From contig NZ_JALKAO010000003.1 of the NCBI RefSeq assembly GCF_023015985.1, positions 372,001 to 436,000 on the forward strand: a stretch of 64,000 nucleotides of DNA. Reading direction: 5' to 3'. The stretch is from Marivita sp. S6314. Its GTDB lineage: Bacteria > Pseudomonadota > Alphaproteobacteria > Rhodobacterales > Rhodobacteraceae. The translations under genes were made by a program, and so were the position numbers. Below are positions 41,330-50,022 of this stretch, one piece after another. How positions within the stretch are numbered: the stretch's first letter is position 1; the number at the start of each line of letters is the position of its first letter. A model generated the notes under the pieces. That model had not been told where the DNA came from, made no database searches, and saw only the letters and a list, made by a program, of their open reading frames with translations.

Positions 41330-43948
41330 TTAGAACGGGGCCTGTGTCATGCGACGGCTTTGCAGGCCGACAATCATCAACAACAAAAGAAGCCCGGGGA
41401 TGAAGAAGATCTCTTTTGGCATCCGATCATTCTCAATCTGGACCAATTCGATCTGCGCGGGGGCATCGCCGTAGAAATCATACTCGTTTGCGAGCGACTC
41501 GAAAAACGGCGTTCCGGGGAACGGCTCTTCCAAAAGCAGCATGTCGCCTTCTTCAAGAACACCCAATCCCACGGCGGCCAGTCGTTCTATGCCCGACCCG
41601 TCTGCTTCCGGCGTCACGACAATGGTCTTGGTGCCAACGATACCGGTGTCGAAATCCGGGGCGGATACGGTGATCCTTGCATCCGTTCCGACCGGAATGT
41701 CGCCGATGGCGCTGATGGCGGCGGGTCCGGAGTAATCCGTGTACTTGTCCTGCCATTGATCCAGAAAGAAATCGGGTCGGAACAACATGAAGACCGTCAC
41801 CATCATCACAACCGCTTCCCATTTGCGCGTTTTCGCAATGAAGTACCCTTGCGTGACCGCCGCGAAGGTCAGCATCGCGATCAGCGAAATAAAGAACACG
41901 AACACCGCTTTCAGCGGGCCGACATCAATCAGCAAAAGGTCGGTGTTGAAAATGAACATGAACGGCAACAACGCGGTCCGGATGTCATAGGCAAACCCCT
42001 GCACACCGGTCTTGATCGGATCGCCGCGTGAAATGGCCGCCGCCGCATAGGCGGCAAGGCCCACCGGCGGCGTGTCATCCGCAAGGATGCCGAAATAGAA
42101 CACGAACATATGCACCGCGATCAACGGCACGATCAGGCCCGATTGCGCGCCAACCGACACGATCACCGGGGCCATCAGCGATGACACCACGATGTAGTTC
42201 GCTGTTGTCGGCAGACCCATCCCAAGGATCAGCGACAGGATCGCCACCAGAACAAGCAGGATGATCAGGTTCCCGCCCGAGATCACTTCGATCACCTGAC
42301 CGATGATCTGGTGCGCCCCGGTCAGGGAAATCGTCCCAACGATGATGCCGGCGGCACCGGTTGCGACACCGATCCCGATCATGTTGCGCGCGCCACTTTC
42401 CAGGCCGGCAACAAAGTCCACGAACCCGGCTTTCATCTGGTTCGCAAATTCGGATTCCCCGCGGAACATGGCTTTCAAGGGCCGGTGCGTCAGGGCCACG
42501 ATGATCATCGCGATGGTCGCCCAGAAGGCAGACAGCGCAGGGGACAGGCGGTCCAGATACTCGGTCCGCACCATCAGGTTCCAGACAAGCACAAAGATCG
42601 GCAGCGCGAAATAAGCGCCTCCGAGGAAGGTCGGTGTCAACCGCGGTGCCGAAACGGCCTTGGCGTTTGGATCATCGACCTTCAAATCCGGGTATTTCGA
42701 CGCCATGTAGACCAGCGCCAGATACGCAATCGCCAACAGCACAAGCGTTGGATACACCGTGGCACCCGGCATCATTGGCTCCAGCATCGCGCGGAAGGCC
42801 ACGACGATAAACGTGATCGCCGCCATCCCCAGGAACCCGGTCAGGAACAAGATCAGGATCAGCAGGATGCCGATATGGCGACCCGGCTTTTTCAGCCCCT
42901 CAAGCTTAAGCTTCAGGCTTTCAAGATGCACGATATACAGCAGCGCGATGTAGGAAATCACCGCAGGCAGGAAGGCGTGTTTGACGACTTCGATATAGGG
43001 AATGTTGACGTATTCCACCATGAGGAACGCCGCCGCCCCCATGACCGGGGGCGTCAGCTGCCCATTGGTGGACGACGCCACCTCAACCGCGCCCGCTTTT
43101 TCCGGTGAAAACCCGATCCGCTTCATCAGCGGAATGGTGAACGTGCCTGTGGTGACCGTATTGGCAATCGACGAGCCTGAAATCATGCCCGTCATCATCG
43201 ACGACAACACCGCCGCCTTGGCCGGACCGCCGCGCAAGGTGCCAAGAAGCGCAATCGCAACCTTGATGAACCAGTTGCCGCCCCCCGCCTTTTCAAGCAG
43301 CGCGCCAAACAGCACGAACAGGAAGATCATGGAGGTGGACACCCCCAGCGCAACCCCGAAGACACCTTCGGTTTGCATCCAGTAATGCCCCATCGCCTTG
43401 GAGAACGACGATCCCCCATAGTTTGTGATGCTGCCGATCCACTCGGAATACCCCCCAAAAAACGCCAGCGCGAGGAACAGCGACGCGATGATCACAAGCG
43501 GCAGACCCAAAGACCTGTACACCGCAACCATCAGCACCGTCATGCCGATGGCGGACATGACAATGTCAGAGGTGCTCCAAAGGCCGGGACGGTCTGCGAT
43601 CTGGAAGCGGAACACCACAAGGTAGAGACAAGATGCGACGCCAAGAATGACCAACGCCCAGTCATAGGCGGGAATGCGGTTGCGGTGGCCAAGGATCGGA
43701 AAGGCCAGCGTTGCCAGTGCAATCGCAAAGGCCAGGTGCACGAACCGCGCCTGCGCCACGATATTGGCGAACATGCTCACACCCGTGGCCTGGGCCAGAA
43801 CACCGGGCAGTTTCGACGCGATATAAAGCTGGAACAATGACCATGCGATACACAGCGCAAAGATCAATGTGCTTGCAAAAGCCCCGGCCTGTCGCGCACC
43901 GGTGTCAGCTTCTGCCACCATGTCTTCGGCGGTTTTTGTCTCGGTCAT
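41330..43948 (-). CDS. TRAP transporter fused permease (TAXI type, DctQM-like)
   Basis: 872 residues with ~18 hydrophobic segments: a small-subunit-like N-terminal portion (~25-200) fused to a DctM large subunit (~200-720). The large subunit is recognised by GALLEKAGGGNWFIKVAIALLG, GGPAKAAVLSSMMTGMISGSS and the GMGLPTTANYIV loop. The last ~150 residues include a periplasmic-type domain and a final helix. Imports an unknown carboxylate/amino acid together with sodium ions, using the TAXI-type binding protein at 44057-45028. Confidence 0.92.
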   Translation of the reverse strand: MTETKTAEDMVAEADTGARQAGAFASTLIFALCIAWSLFQLYIASKLPGVLAQATGVSMFANIVAQARFVHLAFAIALATLAFPILGHRNRIPAYDWALVILGVASCLYLVVFRFQIADRPGLWSTSDIVMSAIGMTVLMVAVYRSLGLPLVIIASLFLALAFFGGYSEWIGSITNYGGSSFSKAMGHYWMQTEGVFGVALGVSTSMIFLFVLFGALLEKAGGGNWFIKVAIALLGTLRGGPAKAAVLSSMMTGMISGSSIANTVTTGTFTIPLMKRIGFSPEKAGAVEVASSTNGQLTPPVMGAAAFLMVEYVNIPYIEVVKHAFLPAVISYIALLYIVHLESLKLKLEGLKKPGRHIGILLILILFLTGFLGMAAITFIVVAFRAMLEPMMPGATVYPTLVLLAIAYLALVYMASKYPDLKVDDPNAKAVSAPRLTPTFLGGAYFALPIFVLVWNLMVRTEYLDRLSPALSAFWATIAMIIVALTHRPLKAMFRGESEFANQMKAGFVDFVAGLESGARNMIGIGVATGAAGIIVGTISLTGAHQIIGQVIEVISGGNLIILLVLVAILSLILGMGLPTTANYIVVSSLMAPVIVSVGAQSGLIVPLIAVHMFVFYFGILADDTPPVGLAAYAAAAISRGDPIKTGVQGFAYDIRTALLPFMFIFNTDLLLIDVGPLKAVFVFFISLIAMLTFAAVTQGYFIAKTRKWEAVVMMVTVFMLFRPDFFLDQWQDKYTDYSGPAAISAIGDIPVGTDARITVSAPDFDTGIVGTKTIVVTPEADGSGIERLAAVGLGVLEEGDMLLLEEPFPGTPFFESLANEYDFYGDAPAQIELVQIENDRMPKEIFFIPGLLLLLMIVGLQSRRMTQAPF

Positions 43949-43992
43949 AGGTCATGTCCCCCTGTTGCGCGGTTCCCGCGTCTTGTTCAGGC

Positions 43993-44028
43993 AAAAACGC
44001 CGGCACAGCGGTCTGGCTGCGCCGGCGT
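43993..44028 (-). terminator. Intercistronic terminator between the TAXI binding protein and permease genes
   Basis: On the minus strand, arms of eight plus four pairs (44028-44021 with 44004-43997; 44019-44016 with 44009-44006; one mismatch) close a 6-nt loop and are followed by TTTTT. Partial termination here would give more binding protein than permease. Confidence 0.75.
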
Positions 44029-44056
44029 CGATCGTGTGGTTCTCACATGACGAACA

Positions 44057-45028
44057 TCAGTCCATCAGGCCCAGTTCTTTGTAGGCCCGCTCTGCGCCGG
44101 GATGCAGTGGCGCGGACAGACCGTCCTTGACCATCTGTGCGGCATCAAGATTGGCGAACGCAGGGTGCAGACCTCGGAAATCGTCAAGGTTCGACATCAC
44201 GGCCTTGGCCACGATATACGCGGTTTCTTCCGGGATGCTGGCTGCGGTCACAAAGGTTGCACCCACGCCGAATGTCGTCGTGTCGGTGTCTGTGCCCGCA
44301 TACATGCCGGCCGGAATGACCGCGACGCGGTAGTATGGGTTATCCGCAACCAGCTTTTCAATCGGTGCGCCGGTGACGGACACCAGTTTCACGTCGCAGG
44401 TTGTGGACGCTTCCTTGATCGCCGCTGCCGGGTGACCAATGGTGTAGATCATTGCGTCGATGTTATCGTCGCAGATCTGCTTGGCCATTTCCGACCCTTT
44501 GTATTCGGTCGCAAGGGCGAAATCGTCCATCGTCATGCCAAACGCGTCCATGACAACTTCCATGGTCGCGCGCTGGCCCGACCCGGGGTTGCCCACGTTG
44601 ACGCGCTTGCCCTTGAGTTCCTCAAAGGACGTAATGCCGCTGTCGCCGCGCACCACCATCGTGAACGGCTCCGGATGGACCGAGAACATCGCACGGATTT
44701 CCGGGAACGGGTTGTCCGCAAAACGGGACGTGCCGTTATATGCATGGTGCTGCCAGTCGGACTGCGCGACACCAAACTCAAGCTCACCGGCCTTGATGGT
44801 GTTGATGTTGTAGACCGACCCACCGGTCGACTCGACGGCACAGCGGATGCCGTGCTCTTTGCGGTCACGGTTCACCAGACGGCAGATCGCGCCACCGGTC
44901 GGATAGTAAACACCGGTTACACCGCCGGTGCCGATGGAGATGAATTGCTGGTCCTGCGCAATCGCAGCGCCGCCGAAGGTGATGGACGCCGCGGCGACAA
45001 GGCCTGCAGCAAATTTTTGGATTGTCAT
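44057..45028 (-). CDS. TAXI family TRAP transporter solute-binding protein
   Basis: 323 residues from ATG 45028; the frame runs 28 codons further up without a signal peptide at its start. Signal peptide to ~Ala24, then ISIGTGGVTGVYYPTGGAICRLVN, the family hallmark, and GKRVNVGNPGSGQRATMEVVMDAFG. Captures substrate in the periplasm for the fused permease. Ligand unknown; TAXI proteins often bind glutamate or other dicarboxylates. 108 bp upstream of the permease with a terminator between. Confidence 0.93.
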   Translation of the reverse strand: MTIQKFAAGLVAAASITFGGAAIAQDQQFISIGTGGVTGVYYPTGGAICRLVNRDRKEHGIRCAVESTGGSVYNINTIKAGELEFGVAQSDWQHHAYNGTSRFADNPFPEIRAMFSVHPEPFTMVVRGDSGITSFEELKGKRVNVGNPGSGQRATMEVVMDAFGMTMDDFALATEYKGSEMAKQICDDNIDAMIYTIGHPAAAIKEASTTCDVKLVSVTGAPIEKLVADNPYYRVAVIPAGMYAGTDTDTTTFGVGATFVTAASIPEETAYIVAKAVMSNLDDFRGLHPAFANLDAAQMVKDGLSAPLHPGAERAYKELGLMD

Positions 45029-45333
45029 AATCTTCTCCCAATTGGATCGTGAGCCAGGGCTCAACACGTTGAAACGCTGGCGATGCGGTTCCATCGCCCC
45101 ACACACGCGCACACCGGTGCGGTTTTTTCTTACGTTCCCAACGACATAAAACGTGATTCGTCCCGTTTGAGCCAGCCCAGTGATCCAGAACCGCCGGAAA
45201 GCTGTCTTTTCCGTTGCGTAAACCGCTGTTCCGTATCACAGATTTAAATATGCCTTTGGGCCATCCCACAGGCCCATGTCGGCCCCGGTTGGCATCGCAC
45301 CCCGGACACGCGGCCAAAACACAGGTGATCTTG
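45029..45333. other. 305-bp divergent intergenic region between TAXI gene and aminotransferase gene
   Basis: Holds the upstream signals of two divergent genes. I see no FNR/NNR box and no conserved ORF. The only clear structure is a short plus-strand hairpin followed by six T (45108-45128), listed separately. Confidence 0.5.
45108..45128 (+). terminator. Orphan terminator-like hairpin
   Basis: CGCAC (45108-45112), loop ACCG, GTGCG (45117-45121), then G and TTTTTT. No plus-strand gene lies upstream within the window's coding map, so it would end an antisense or short RNA, or occur by chance. The stem has only five pairs. Confidence 0.35.
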
Positions 45334-46656
45334 ATGAGCCATGTCTTCCCCCGCCACAATCTCGCGCCACCGGTCAAAGCCGTGCGCGGCGAAGGCTGTT
45401 ACCTGTATGACGAGACGGGAAAACAGTATTTCGACGGATCCGGAGGCGCGGCAGTGTCCTGTCTCGGGCATGGCGATCCCGAGATCATTCAGGCCATTCA
45501 GGATCAGGCCGCCCGCCTTGCCTATGCCCACACAGGCTTTTTCACCAGCGACCCTGCAGAAGCGCTTGCGGATCTGTTGGTCGAACATGCGCCGGGTGAT
45601 CTGGACCGGGTGTATTTTGTGTCGGGCGGATCAGAAGCGGTTGAATCCGCGCTCAAGCTGGCGCGCCAGTACTTTCTTGAAATTGGACAGGATCAGCGAC
45701 GGCACGTGATTGCGCGCCGACAAAGTTATCACGGCAACACGCTGGGCGCGTTGGCCACCGGGGGGAACGCGTGGCGGCGGGCACAGTTTGAACCGATCCT
45801 GATGAACGTGTCCCACATTGCACCCTGTTACGAATACTTGGATCGCGCACCGGACGAGAGCGCCTTTGACTACGGTCAACGCGCGGCGCAGGACCTGGAA
45901 GACGAAATCCTGCGGCTTGGGCCGGACAGCGTGATCGCTTTCGTGGCTGAACCCGTGGTCGGGGCCACGATGGGGGCGGTCCCGGCGGTCGAGGGCTATT
46001 TCAAACGCATCCGGGACATCTGCGACACATATGGCGTCCTGCTCATTCTTGACGAAGTCATGTGTGGCATGGGGCGTGTCGGGCATCTGTTTGCCTGCAC
46101 GGCCGACGGTGTGACGCCAGACATCCTGTGCATCGCCAAAGGGCTGGGGGCAGGGTACCAACCCATCGGCGCGATGATGTGCACCAACACCATCTATGAC
46201 GCGATTTCCGCAGGGTCCGGGTTCTTTCAGCACGGGCACACCTATCTGGGTCACCCCGTTGCCTGCGCCACATCGCTGGCCGTTCTGAACGCGCTTCTGG
46301 ACCGGAACCTGATTCCGCAGGTCCGCACGCAGGGCGATGCGCTTGCCAAAGCCTTGACCGACCAATTCGGTCAGCATCCGCATATCGGCGATATCCGGGG
46401 GCGGGGGTTGTTTCGTGGTCTGGAATTTGTGCAGGACCGGGAAACCAAAACGCCTTTCGACCCGTCACAGAATATTGCAGGCCGGTTCAAGAAAGCCGCG
46501 TTCGACGCAGGTCTGATCTGTTATCCCATGCGCGGCACCCGCGATGGCAATCTGGGCGATCATGTCCTGCTTGCTCCGCCCTTTATCGTGTCGGATGACC
46601 AGATCGGCGAAATCGTCGGGAAACTGCAAACCGCCGCTGACAGCGTATTGCCATAG
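45334..46656 (+). CDS. Class III pyridoxal-phosphate aminotransferase
   Basis: 440 residues from ATG 45334 (AGGTGA six bases upstream). Fold-type I, class III (omega/acetylornithine-type) marks: YFDGSGGAAVSCLGHG, FVSGGSEAVESALKLARQY, LLILDEVMCGMGRVG (PLP Asp) and the Schiff-base Lys in CIAKGLGAGYQPIGAM. Transfers amino groups from an omega-amino acid or amine to an oxo-acid; substrate not predictable. Divergent from the TAXI TRAP genes, so it may act on the imported compound. Confidence 0.9.
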   Translation: MSHVFPRHNLAPPVKAVRGEGCYLYDETGKQYFDGSGGAAVSCLGHGDPEIIQAIQDQAARLAYAHTGFFTSDPAEALADLLVEHAPGDLDRVYFVSGGSEAVESALKLARQYFLEIGQDQRRHVIARRQSYHGNTLGALATGGNAWRRAQFEPILMNVSHIAPCYEYLDRAPDESAFDYGQRAAQDLEDEILRLGPDSVIAFVAEPVVGATMGAVPAVEGYFKRIRDICDTYGVLLILDEVMCGMGRVGHLFACTADGVTPDILCIAKGLGAGYQPIGAMMCTNTIYDAISAGSGFFQHGHTYLGHPVACATSLAVLNALLDRNLIPQVRTQGDALAKALTDQFGQHPHIGDIRGRGLFRGLEFVQDRETKTPFDPSQNIAGRFKKAAFDAGLICYPMRGTRDGNLGDHVLLAPPFIVSDDQIGEIVGKLQTAADSVLP

Positions 46657-46713
46657 CGAACAGGTGCATCACCGGCACGGCGAATTGCGGTTTTCGCAAC
46701 TTCCGGAATATCT

Positions 46714-46730
46714 TTTAGAATAATTCTAAA
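46714..46730. promoter_or_regulatory. Irr-type iron control element (ICE box) upstream of dps
   Basis: TTTAGAA-TAA-TTCTAAA, a perfect 7-bp inverted repeat matching the alphaproteobacterial Irr motif TTTAGAAnnnTTCTAAA. It lies ~103 bp before the dps ATG (centre). Irr typically represses iron-storage genes under iron limitation. Confidence 0.8.
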
Positions 46731-46824
46731 AAGTACTTGGATTTCCCCCAACACGGGTTATCTATGGATCAAGCAAGCCAGCCTTATGCCAGCCAGCAAA
46801 ATCTTGAACAGTATGGAGGGTGAC

Positions 46825-47295
46825 ATGACACAAACAGCAACGTCGATGTCCACGGATGCGCAGACGCAAATCGCAGACGCCTTGAATCAATGTGTGGCGG
46901 AAACCGCTGTCACCACGATGATGGCGCAGAACTTTCATTGGAACGTGACGGGAATGGCATTCGGCCCTCTGCACGATCTGTTCCAGAAGATCTACGAAGA
47001 CCACTTCGTGGCACAGGATGATCTGGCCGAGCGTGTAAAGGCGCTTGATGCCCATGCCGAAGGGACTTTGGCGGGCATGCTCAAGCGCTCGAAAGTGACC
47101 GAAAAAGACGGTCACATGTCGGCGGAAGAGATGATCAAAGCGCTGAAAGAGGCGCAGGAAACACTGGCGGCCACTCTGGCGGGCGCGGGCGAACTCGCGG
47201 CAGAGCATGGTGACACGCTCACAGAGGACCTCTGCATCGCACGTGGTCAGGAACATGAAAAATTCGCATGGTTCCTGCGCGCGCATCTGCGCTGA
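46825..47295 (+). CDS. dps: Dps/ferritin-like DNA-protection protein
   Basis: 156 residues from ATG 46825 (GGAGGGTGAC upstream). Four-helix Dps fold with the ferroxidase residues in MAQNFHWNVTGMAFGPLHDLFQKIYEDHF (His, Asp, Glu at the dimer interface) and the C-terminal EHEKFAWFLRAHL. Oxidises and stores Fe(II) with H2O2 and shields DNA. An Irr box upstream makes iron control likely. Confidence 0.93.
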   Translation: MTQTATSMSTDAQTQIADALNQCVAETAVTTMMAQNFHWNVTGMAFGPLHDLFQKIYEDHFVAQDDLAERVKALDAHAEGTLAGMLKRSKVTEKDGHMSAEEMIKALKEAQETLAATLAGAGELAAEHGDTLTEDLCIARGQEHEKFAWFLRAHLR

Positions 47296-47318
47296 GGGCC
47301 ATCACGGTTTTATTTTAT

Positions 47319-47344
47319 AAGGCGGCGCTCCCAAGCGCCGCCTT
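47319..47344. terminator. Bidirectional terminator between dps and the DUF1289 gene
   Basis: Eleven-base arms (47319-47329 and 47334-47344) with a CCCA loop, flanked on the left by an AT-rich run (TTTTATTTTATAA). Lies in the 57-bp convergent gap. Confidence 0.8.
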
Positions 47345-47352
47345 AAGTGTGT

Positions 47353-47613
47353 CTACGCGACTTTGTCGCTGTCCCACACCAGTTTAATTTTCTTCTTTTT
47401 CAGCTTTTTCTGATAGGCCACCGTCCAGTGGCTGTACTTGCCCATCGCCGCCTGTTGCCCCCGCAACATATCCAGAAACGCCAGCCTGTGCTTGTCCTTC
47501 TTCAGTTCCTTGAACAAGGACTTCTGCGCTTTCGTCATCGAACATCCGATGCAATGCCCGGCGCGTTTGAATTTGCAGACGTCAATACAAGGGCTCGGTA
47601 CTTTTGCCATCAT
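47353..47613 (-). CDS. DUF1289 domain-containing protein
   Basis: 86 residues. DUF1289 starts PSPCIDVCKFKRAGHCIGCSMT, with the cysteine pattern C-x3-C-x8-C-x2-C that suggests metal binding. The C-terminal half is very Lys-rich (YQKKLKKKKIKLVW). Function unknown. 42 bp downstream of the gene at 47656-48135, so it may be the last gene of the hemP operon. Confidence 0.85.
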   Translation of the reverse strand: MMAKVPSPCIDVCKFKRAGHCIGCSMTKAQKSLFKELKKDKHRLAFLDMLRGQQAAMGKYSHWTVAYQKKLKKKKIKLVWDSDKVA

Positions 47614-47655
47614 GTCCTCGCTTTGGGGCAGGTGCCGCCAGGCTGGGTGTTGCTT

Positions 47656-48135
47656 TCAATGCATTGTAAACGGGGCGTTCTTCAATCCATCCCGGGCGGC
47701 GTTATGTCCGCGCGCCAGTTCCCGGGTGGCCGTGCCAACCTCTCCGGCAAGCAACGCCACATGCTCCGCATGCGCCGGCCGCACCATGAGTGTCGCAATC
47801 AAGGACGCTTCGTGTAATTCGCCGTCACTGGCAAAACGCACCATGTTGGCAAAAACCGCTTCGTCCGACCCGATGCACCGGCACGCGACCCCGTGCCGGA
47901 CCAGAGGGCGGATCATGTTGGCTTCGATCACCCACAAAAGCTGTTCGAACACGTCCAGTTGCGCACGGCCTTCTTGCGGTCCGAACACCCGCGCATAGCT
48001 GTTCCAAACGTGGTCCTGACCGCGCACACCATCCTGCCAAAGCCGCAGGTTCAGGATCAACTCGGCTTCCCAGGGGGACACCTCGGTCAACTGACCCACC
48101 ATGGCGGCACCGCGTATATCGCGCTCCATCTTCAT
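47656..48135 (-). CDS. Conserved-type hypothetical protein next to hemP
   Basis: 159 residues, helical, soluble; I recognise no domain. Trp/His-containing stretches such as SPWEAELILNLRLWQDG, NSYARVFG and FEQLLWVIEANMIRPLVRHGVACRC are in the middle, and HAEHVALLAGEVGTATRELARG near the end. It overlaps hemP by 4 bp (ATGA), so the two proteins are made together and an iron/heme-related role is likely. A start at the inner Met12 is possible. Confidence 0.65.
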   Translation of the reverse strand: MKMERDIRGAAMVGQLTEVSPWEAELILNLRLWQDGVRGQDHVWNSYARVFGPQEGRAQLDVFEQLLWVIEANMIRPLVRHGVACRCIGSDEAVFANMVRFASDGELHEASLIATLMVRPAHAEHVALLAGEVGTATRELARGHNAARDGLKNAPFTMH

Positions 48136-48308
48136 TTTGTCAGGATCAACTTGCCAGCGCGGGTGATCCGCAGGGTGTAGACCTGTTCATCCAGAACAAT
48201 CGTCGCCTTGACCCCGTCAGGGATCAGCGCGCGCGCATCATGGACGACGCTGTCCTCTTCAGATGCTGCGGGCGTCGTGCTGTAGCGGTGATCTGTCATC
48301 GCGTTCAT
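48132..48308 (-). CDS. hemP: Hemin uptake protein HemP
   Basis: 58 residues from ATG 48308. The family ending ARALIPDG...YTLRITRAGKLILTK is clear. HemP/HmuP proteins activate hemin-uptake operons under Irr control in rhizobia. It overlaps a short upstream ORF and the gene at 47656-48135 by 4 bp each. No heme receptor genes are in view. Confidence 0.82.
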   Translation of the reverse strand: MNAMTDHRYSTTPAASEEDSVVHDARALIPDGVKATIVLDEQVYTLRITRAGKLILTK

Positions 48309-48451
48309 GTCCGATCCCCCAACATATCGGCCAGCGGTTCCAGACCCGGCTCGCAGGTGCCGCCCTGCGACAGGCAGCCATACATGGCGTCGCGCCAACA
48401 AAGCGATCCCGTCTCATGTTTCGGGAAAAGCAAACTGAACAACCAAACCAT
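48305..48451 (-). CDS. Small cysteine-containing ORF coupled to hemP
   Basis: 48 residues from ATG 48451, which has GAGG nine bases upstream (an ATG at 48460 lies directly on that site). A hydrophobic start (MVWLFSLLFP) is followed by a soluble part with three Cys (LCWRDAMYGCLSQGGTC). Its stop overlaps the hemP start as ATGA, the same spacing as hemP with the next gene. No family recognised; support is position and coupling only. Confidence 0.5.
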   Translation of the reverse strand: MVWLFSLLFPKHETGSLCWRDAMYGCLSQGGTCEPGLEPLADMLGDRT

Positions 48452-48521
48452 CTCAAGCATCCTCGATTGTGTCCGGGCTGCGCTGCACAAGCAGGTGGCT
48501 GGGAATCTCTGATCGTATTTG

Positions 48522-48537
48522 TCGACTATTTTTATCA
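48522..48537. promoter_or_regulatory. Possible iron-responsive box upstream of the hemP cluster
   Basis: On the minus strand TGA-N9-TCG followed by A, one base off the RirA-type TGA-N9-TCA. Located ~80 bp before the small ORF ahead of hemP. Weak match, kept because of the iron context. Confidence 0.3.
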
Positions 48538-48751
48538 GAAATGCAATCCCGACAAAAACACTCAATTGGCGTGAACCAGCAGTGGAGTGCCAAACCGTAC
48601 CGTTCCGCTGTACGAACCGGACGCTTGACGCTCTGCCGTCGGTTCTTCAAAGCCCAAGGTCAAACCACCTGGACCTGCCAAAAACGGGATGCCGAAATAT
48701 GAAACCGCGCCATAAAATTCACGCGCCCACGCAGACCGGGGTCAGCGGCAG

Positions 48752-49696
48752 ATGATGTTCGCCGGCGCAATGATCCTTGCCCTGATACTGGACGGGGCCA
48801 TCGGCTGGCCGGACCGCCTGTATCAAAAGATCGGGCACCCGGTGACGTGGATCGGGCGGGTGATCGCCGGTTTCGACCGCAGGCTCAACGCGCCGCGCTT
48901 CTCGGACACCGAAAGACTACTGTTTGGTGCTGTGACCGTCACATGTGTTGTCTTCATTGTCGGGGCTGTGACGTCAGTCATTCTGTACCTCCTACCGGAT
49001 GGATCGGGCGGCATGGTGCTTATGGGCGTTCTGATGTGGCCCTTGATCGCCATGCGGTCGCTGCACGAACATGTCGCGGCGGTTGCCGACGCGTTGTCCG
49101 CAGGCACTTTGGCAGAGGCCCGGGCAGCCGTGTCAAAGATCGTTGGCCGTGATCCCGACCAGTTGGGCGCGGCAGGCATTTCACGCGCCGCCTTGGAAAC
49201 GCTGGCGGAAAACACCTCGGACGGCGTTGTGGCGCCCGTGTTCTGGGGCGTCTGTTTCGGGTTGCCGGGGCTTGCGATCTACAAGGCGATCAACACGCTG
49301 GATTCGATGATCGGTCATCGCAACGCGCGCTACGAGCAATTTGGCAAAGTGGCCGCGCGCCTTGACGATTTTGTTAACCTGATCCCGGCGCGTCTGACCG
49401 GGCTTCTGTTTGCCTGTATGACGTTGCACGCTGCGGGATCGCTCAAGATCATGTGGCGGGATGCGGGCCAACATCGGTCCCCCAACGCAGGTTGGCCCGA
49501 AGCAGCGATGGCCGGGGCGTTGGGCGTGCGTCTGTCCGGACCCCGGGTCTATGGCGACCGGCGCGTTGAGGAGCCCTGGGTCAACACCGGCGCACCTGAC
49601 CCAAGTGCAACAGACATCCGGCGCGGACTGGAGCTGTATCGCAGGACGATGCTGTTCTGTCTGGTACTCTTGATCGTTCTGGCCGCAGTCGGCTGA
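48752..49696 (+). CDS. cobD: Adenosylcobinamide-phosphate synthase
   Basis: 314 residues with about five membrane segments (CbiB/CobD family): LDGAIGWPDRLYQKIGHPVTWIG at the start, ETLAENTSDGVVAPVFW in the middle, and SMIGHRNARYEQFGKVAARLDD. Attaches (R)-1-amino-2-propanol (phosphate) to adenosylcobyric acid. Followed by the B12 riboswitch and cobalamin uptake genes. Confidence 0.94.
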   Translation: MMFAGAMILALILDGAIGWPDRLYQKIGHPVTWIGRVIAGFDRRLNAPRFSDTERLLFGAVTVTCVVFIVGAVTSVILYLLPDGSGGMVLMGVLMWPLIAMRSLHEHVAAVADALSAGTLAEARAAVSKIVGRDPDQLGAAGISRAALETLAENTSDGVVAPVFWGVCFGLPGLAIYKAINTLDSMIGHRNARYEQFGKVAARLDDFVNLIPARLTGLLFACMTLHAAGSLKIMWRDAGQHRSPNAGWPEAAMAGALGVRLSGPRVYGDRRVEEPWVNTGAPDPSATDIRRGLELYRRTMLFCLVLLIVLAAVG

Positions 49697-49715
49697 CCTG
49701 CTTTGACGTCACCGG

Positions 49716-49754
49716 CGCCATAAGCGTGCAAACGCGCGCGTCCGGTTTATGGCG
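49716..49754 (+). terminator. Weak stem-loop after cobD
   Basis: Eight-base inverted arms CGCCATAA (49716-49723) and TTATGGCG (49747-49754) with a 23-nt loop that is itself GC-rich. No U-run. May end the cobD transcript, but this is uncertain. Confidence 0.3.
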
Positions 49755-49847
49755 TCAGAATGTCCCGATCCCCGCCAAGCCGCACATCACATGTGTAAAC
49801 CGGGCTTGACGCAGCCCCGCCTGCGGGTGCAGATGACCCTGTTTACG

Positions 49848-50022
49848 GTCCGGACGTTGAAAGACGTTTGGTGAAAAGGGAACGCGGTGCTTATTACGAA
49901 AAATCCGCGACTGCCCCCGCAACTGTGAGCGGCGAGCGACGCTGAAACTGCCACTGGTCCCGACTGTCGGGGCTGGGAAGGCCAGCAGAGCATAGACCCG
50001 CAAGTCAGGAGACCTGCCGTAA
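49848..50022 (+). promoter_or_regulatory. Adenosylcobalamin riboswitch
   Basis: Core elements in order: GTGAAAAGGGAAC near 49871, the conserved CTGCCCCCGCAACTG at ~49911-49925, and the B12 box AGTCAGGAGACCTGCC at 50003-50018. Just after it, GCCAACACCC and GGGGTGCGTTGG (50022-50056) can pair and may be part of the expression platform. It precedes the TonB receptor gene by ~145 bp and should shut the operon down when cobalamin is abundant. Confidence 0.93.

Noticed and set aside
48567-48751. Small ORFs before cobD (for example 48519-48755 plus strand)
   Set aside because: No ribosome-binding site, odd composition and no coupling to neighbours; treated as non-coding apart from the inverted repeat.
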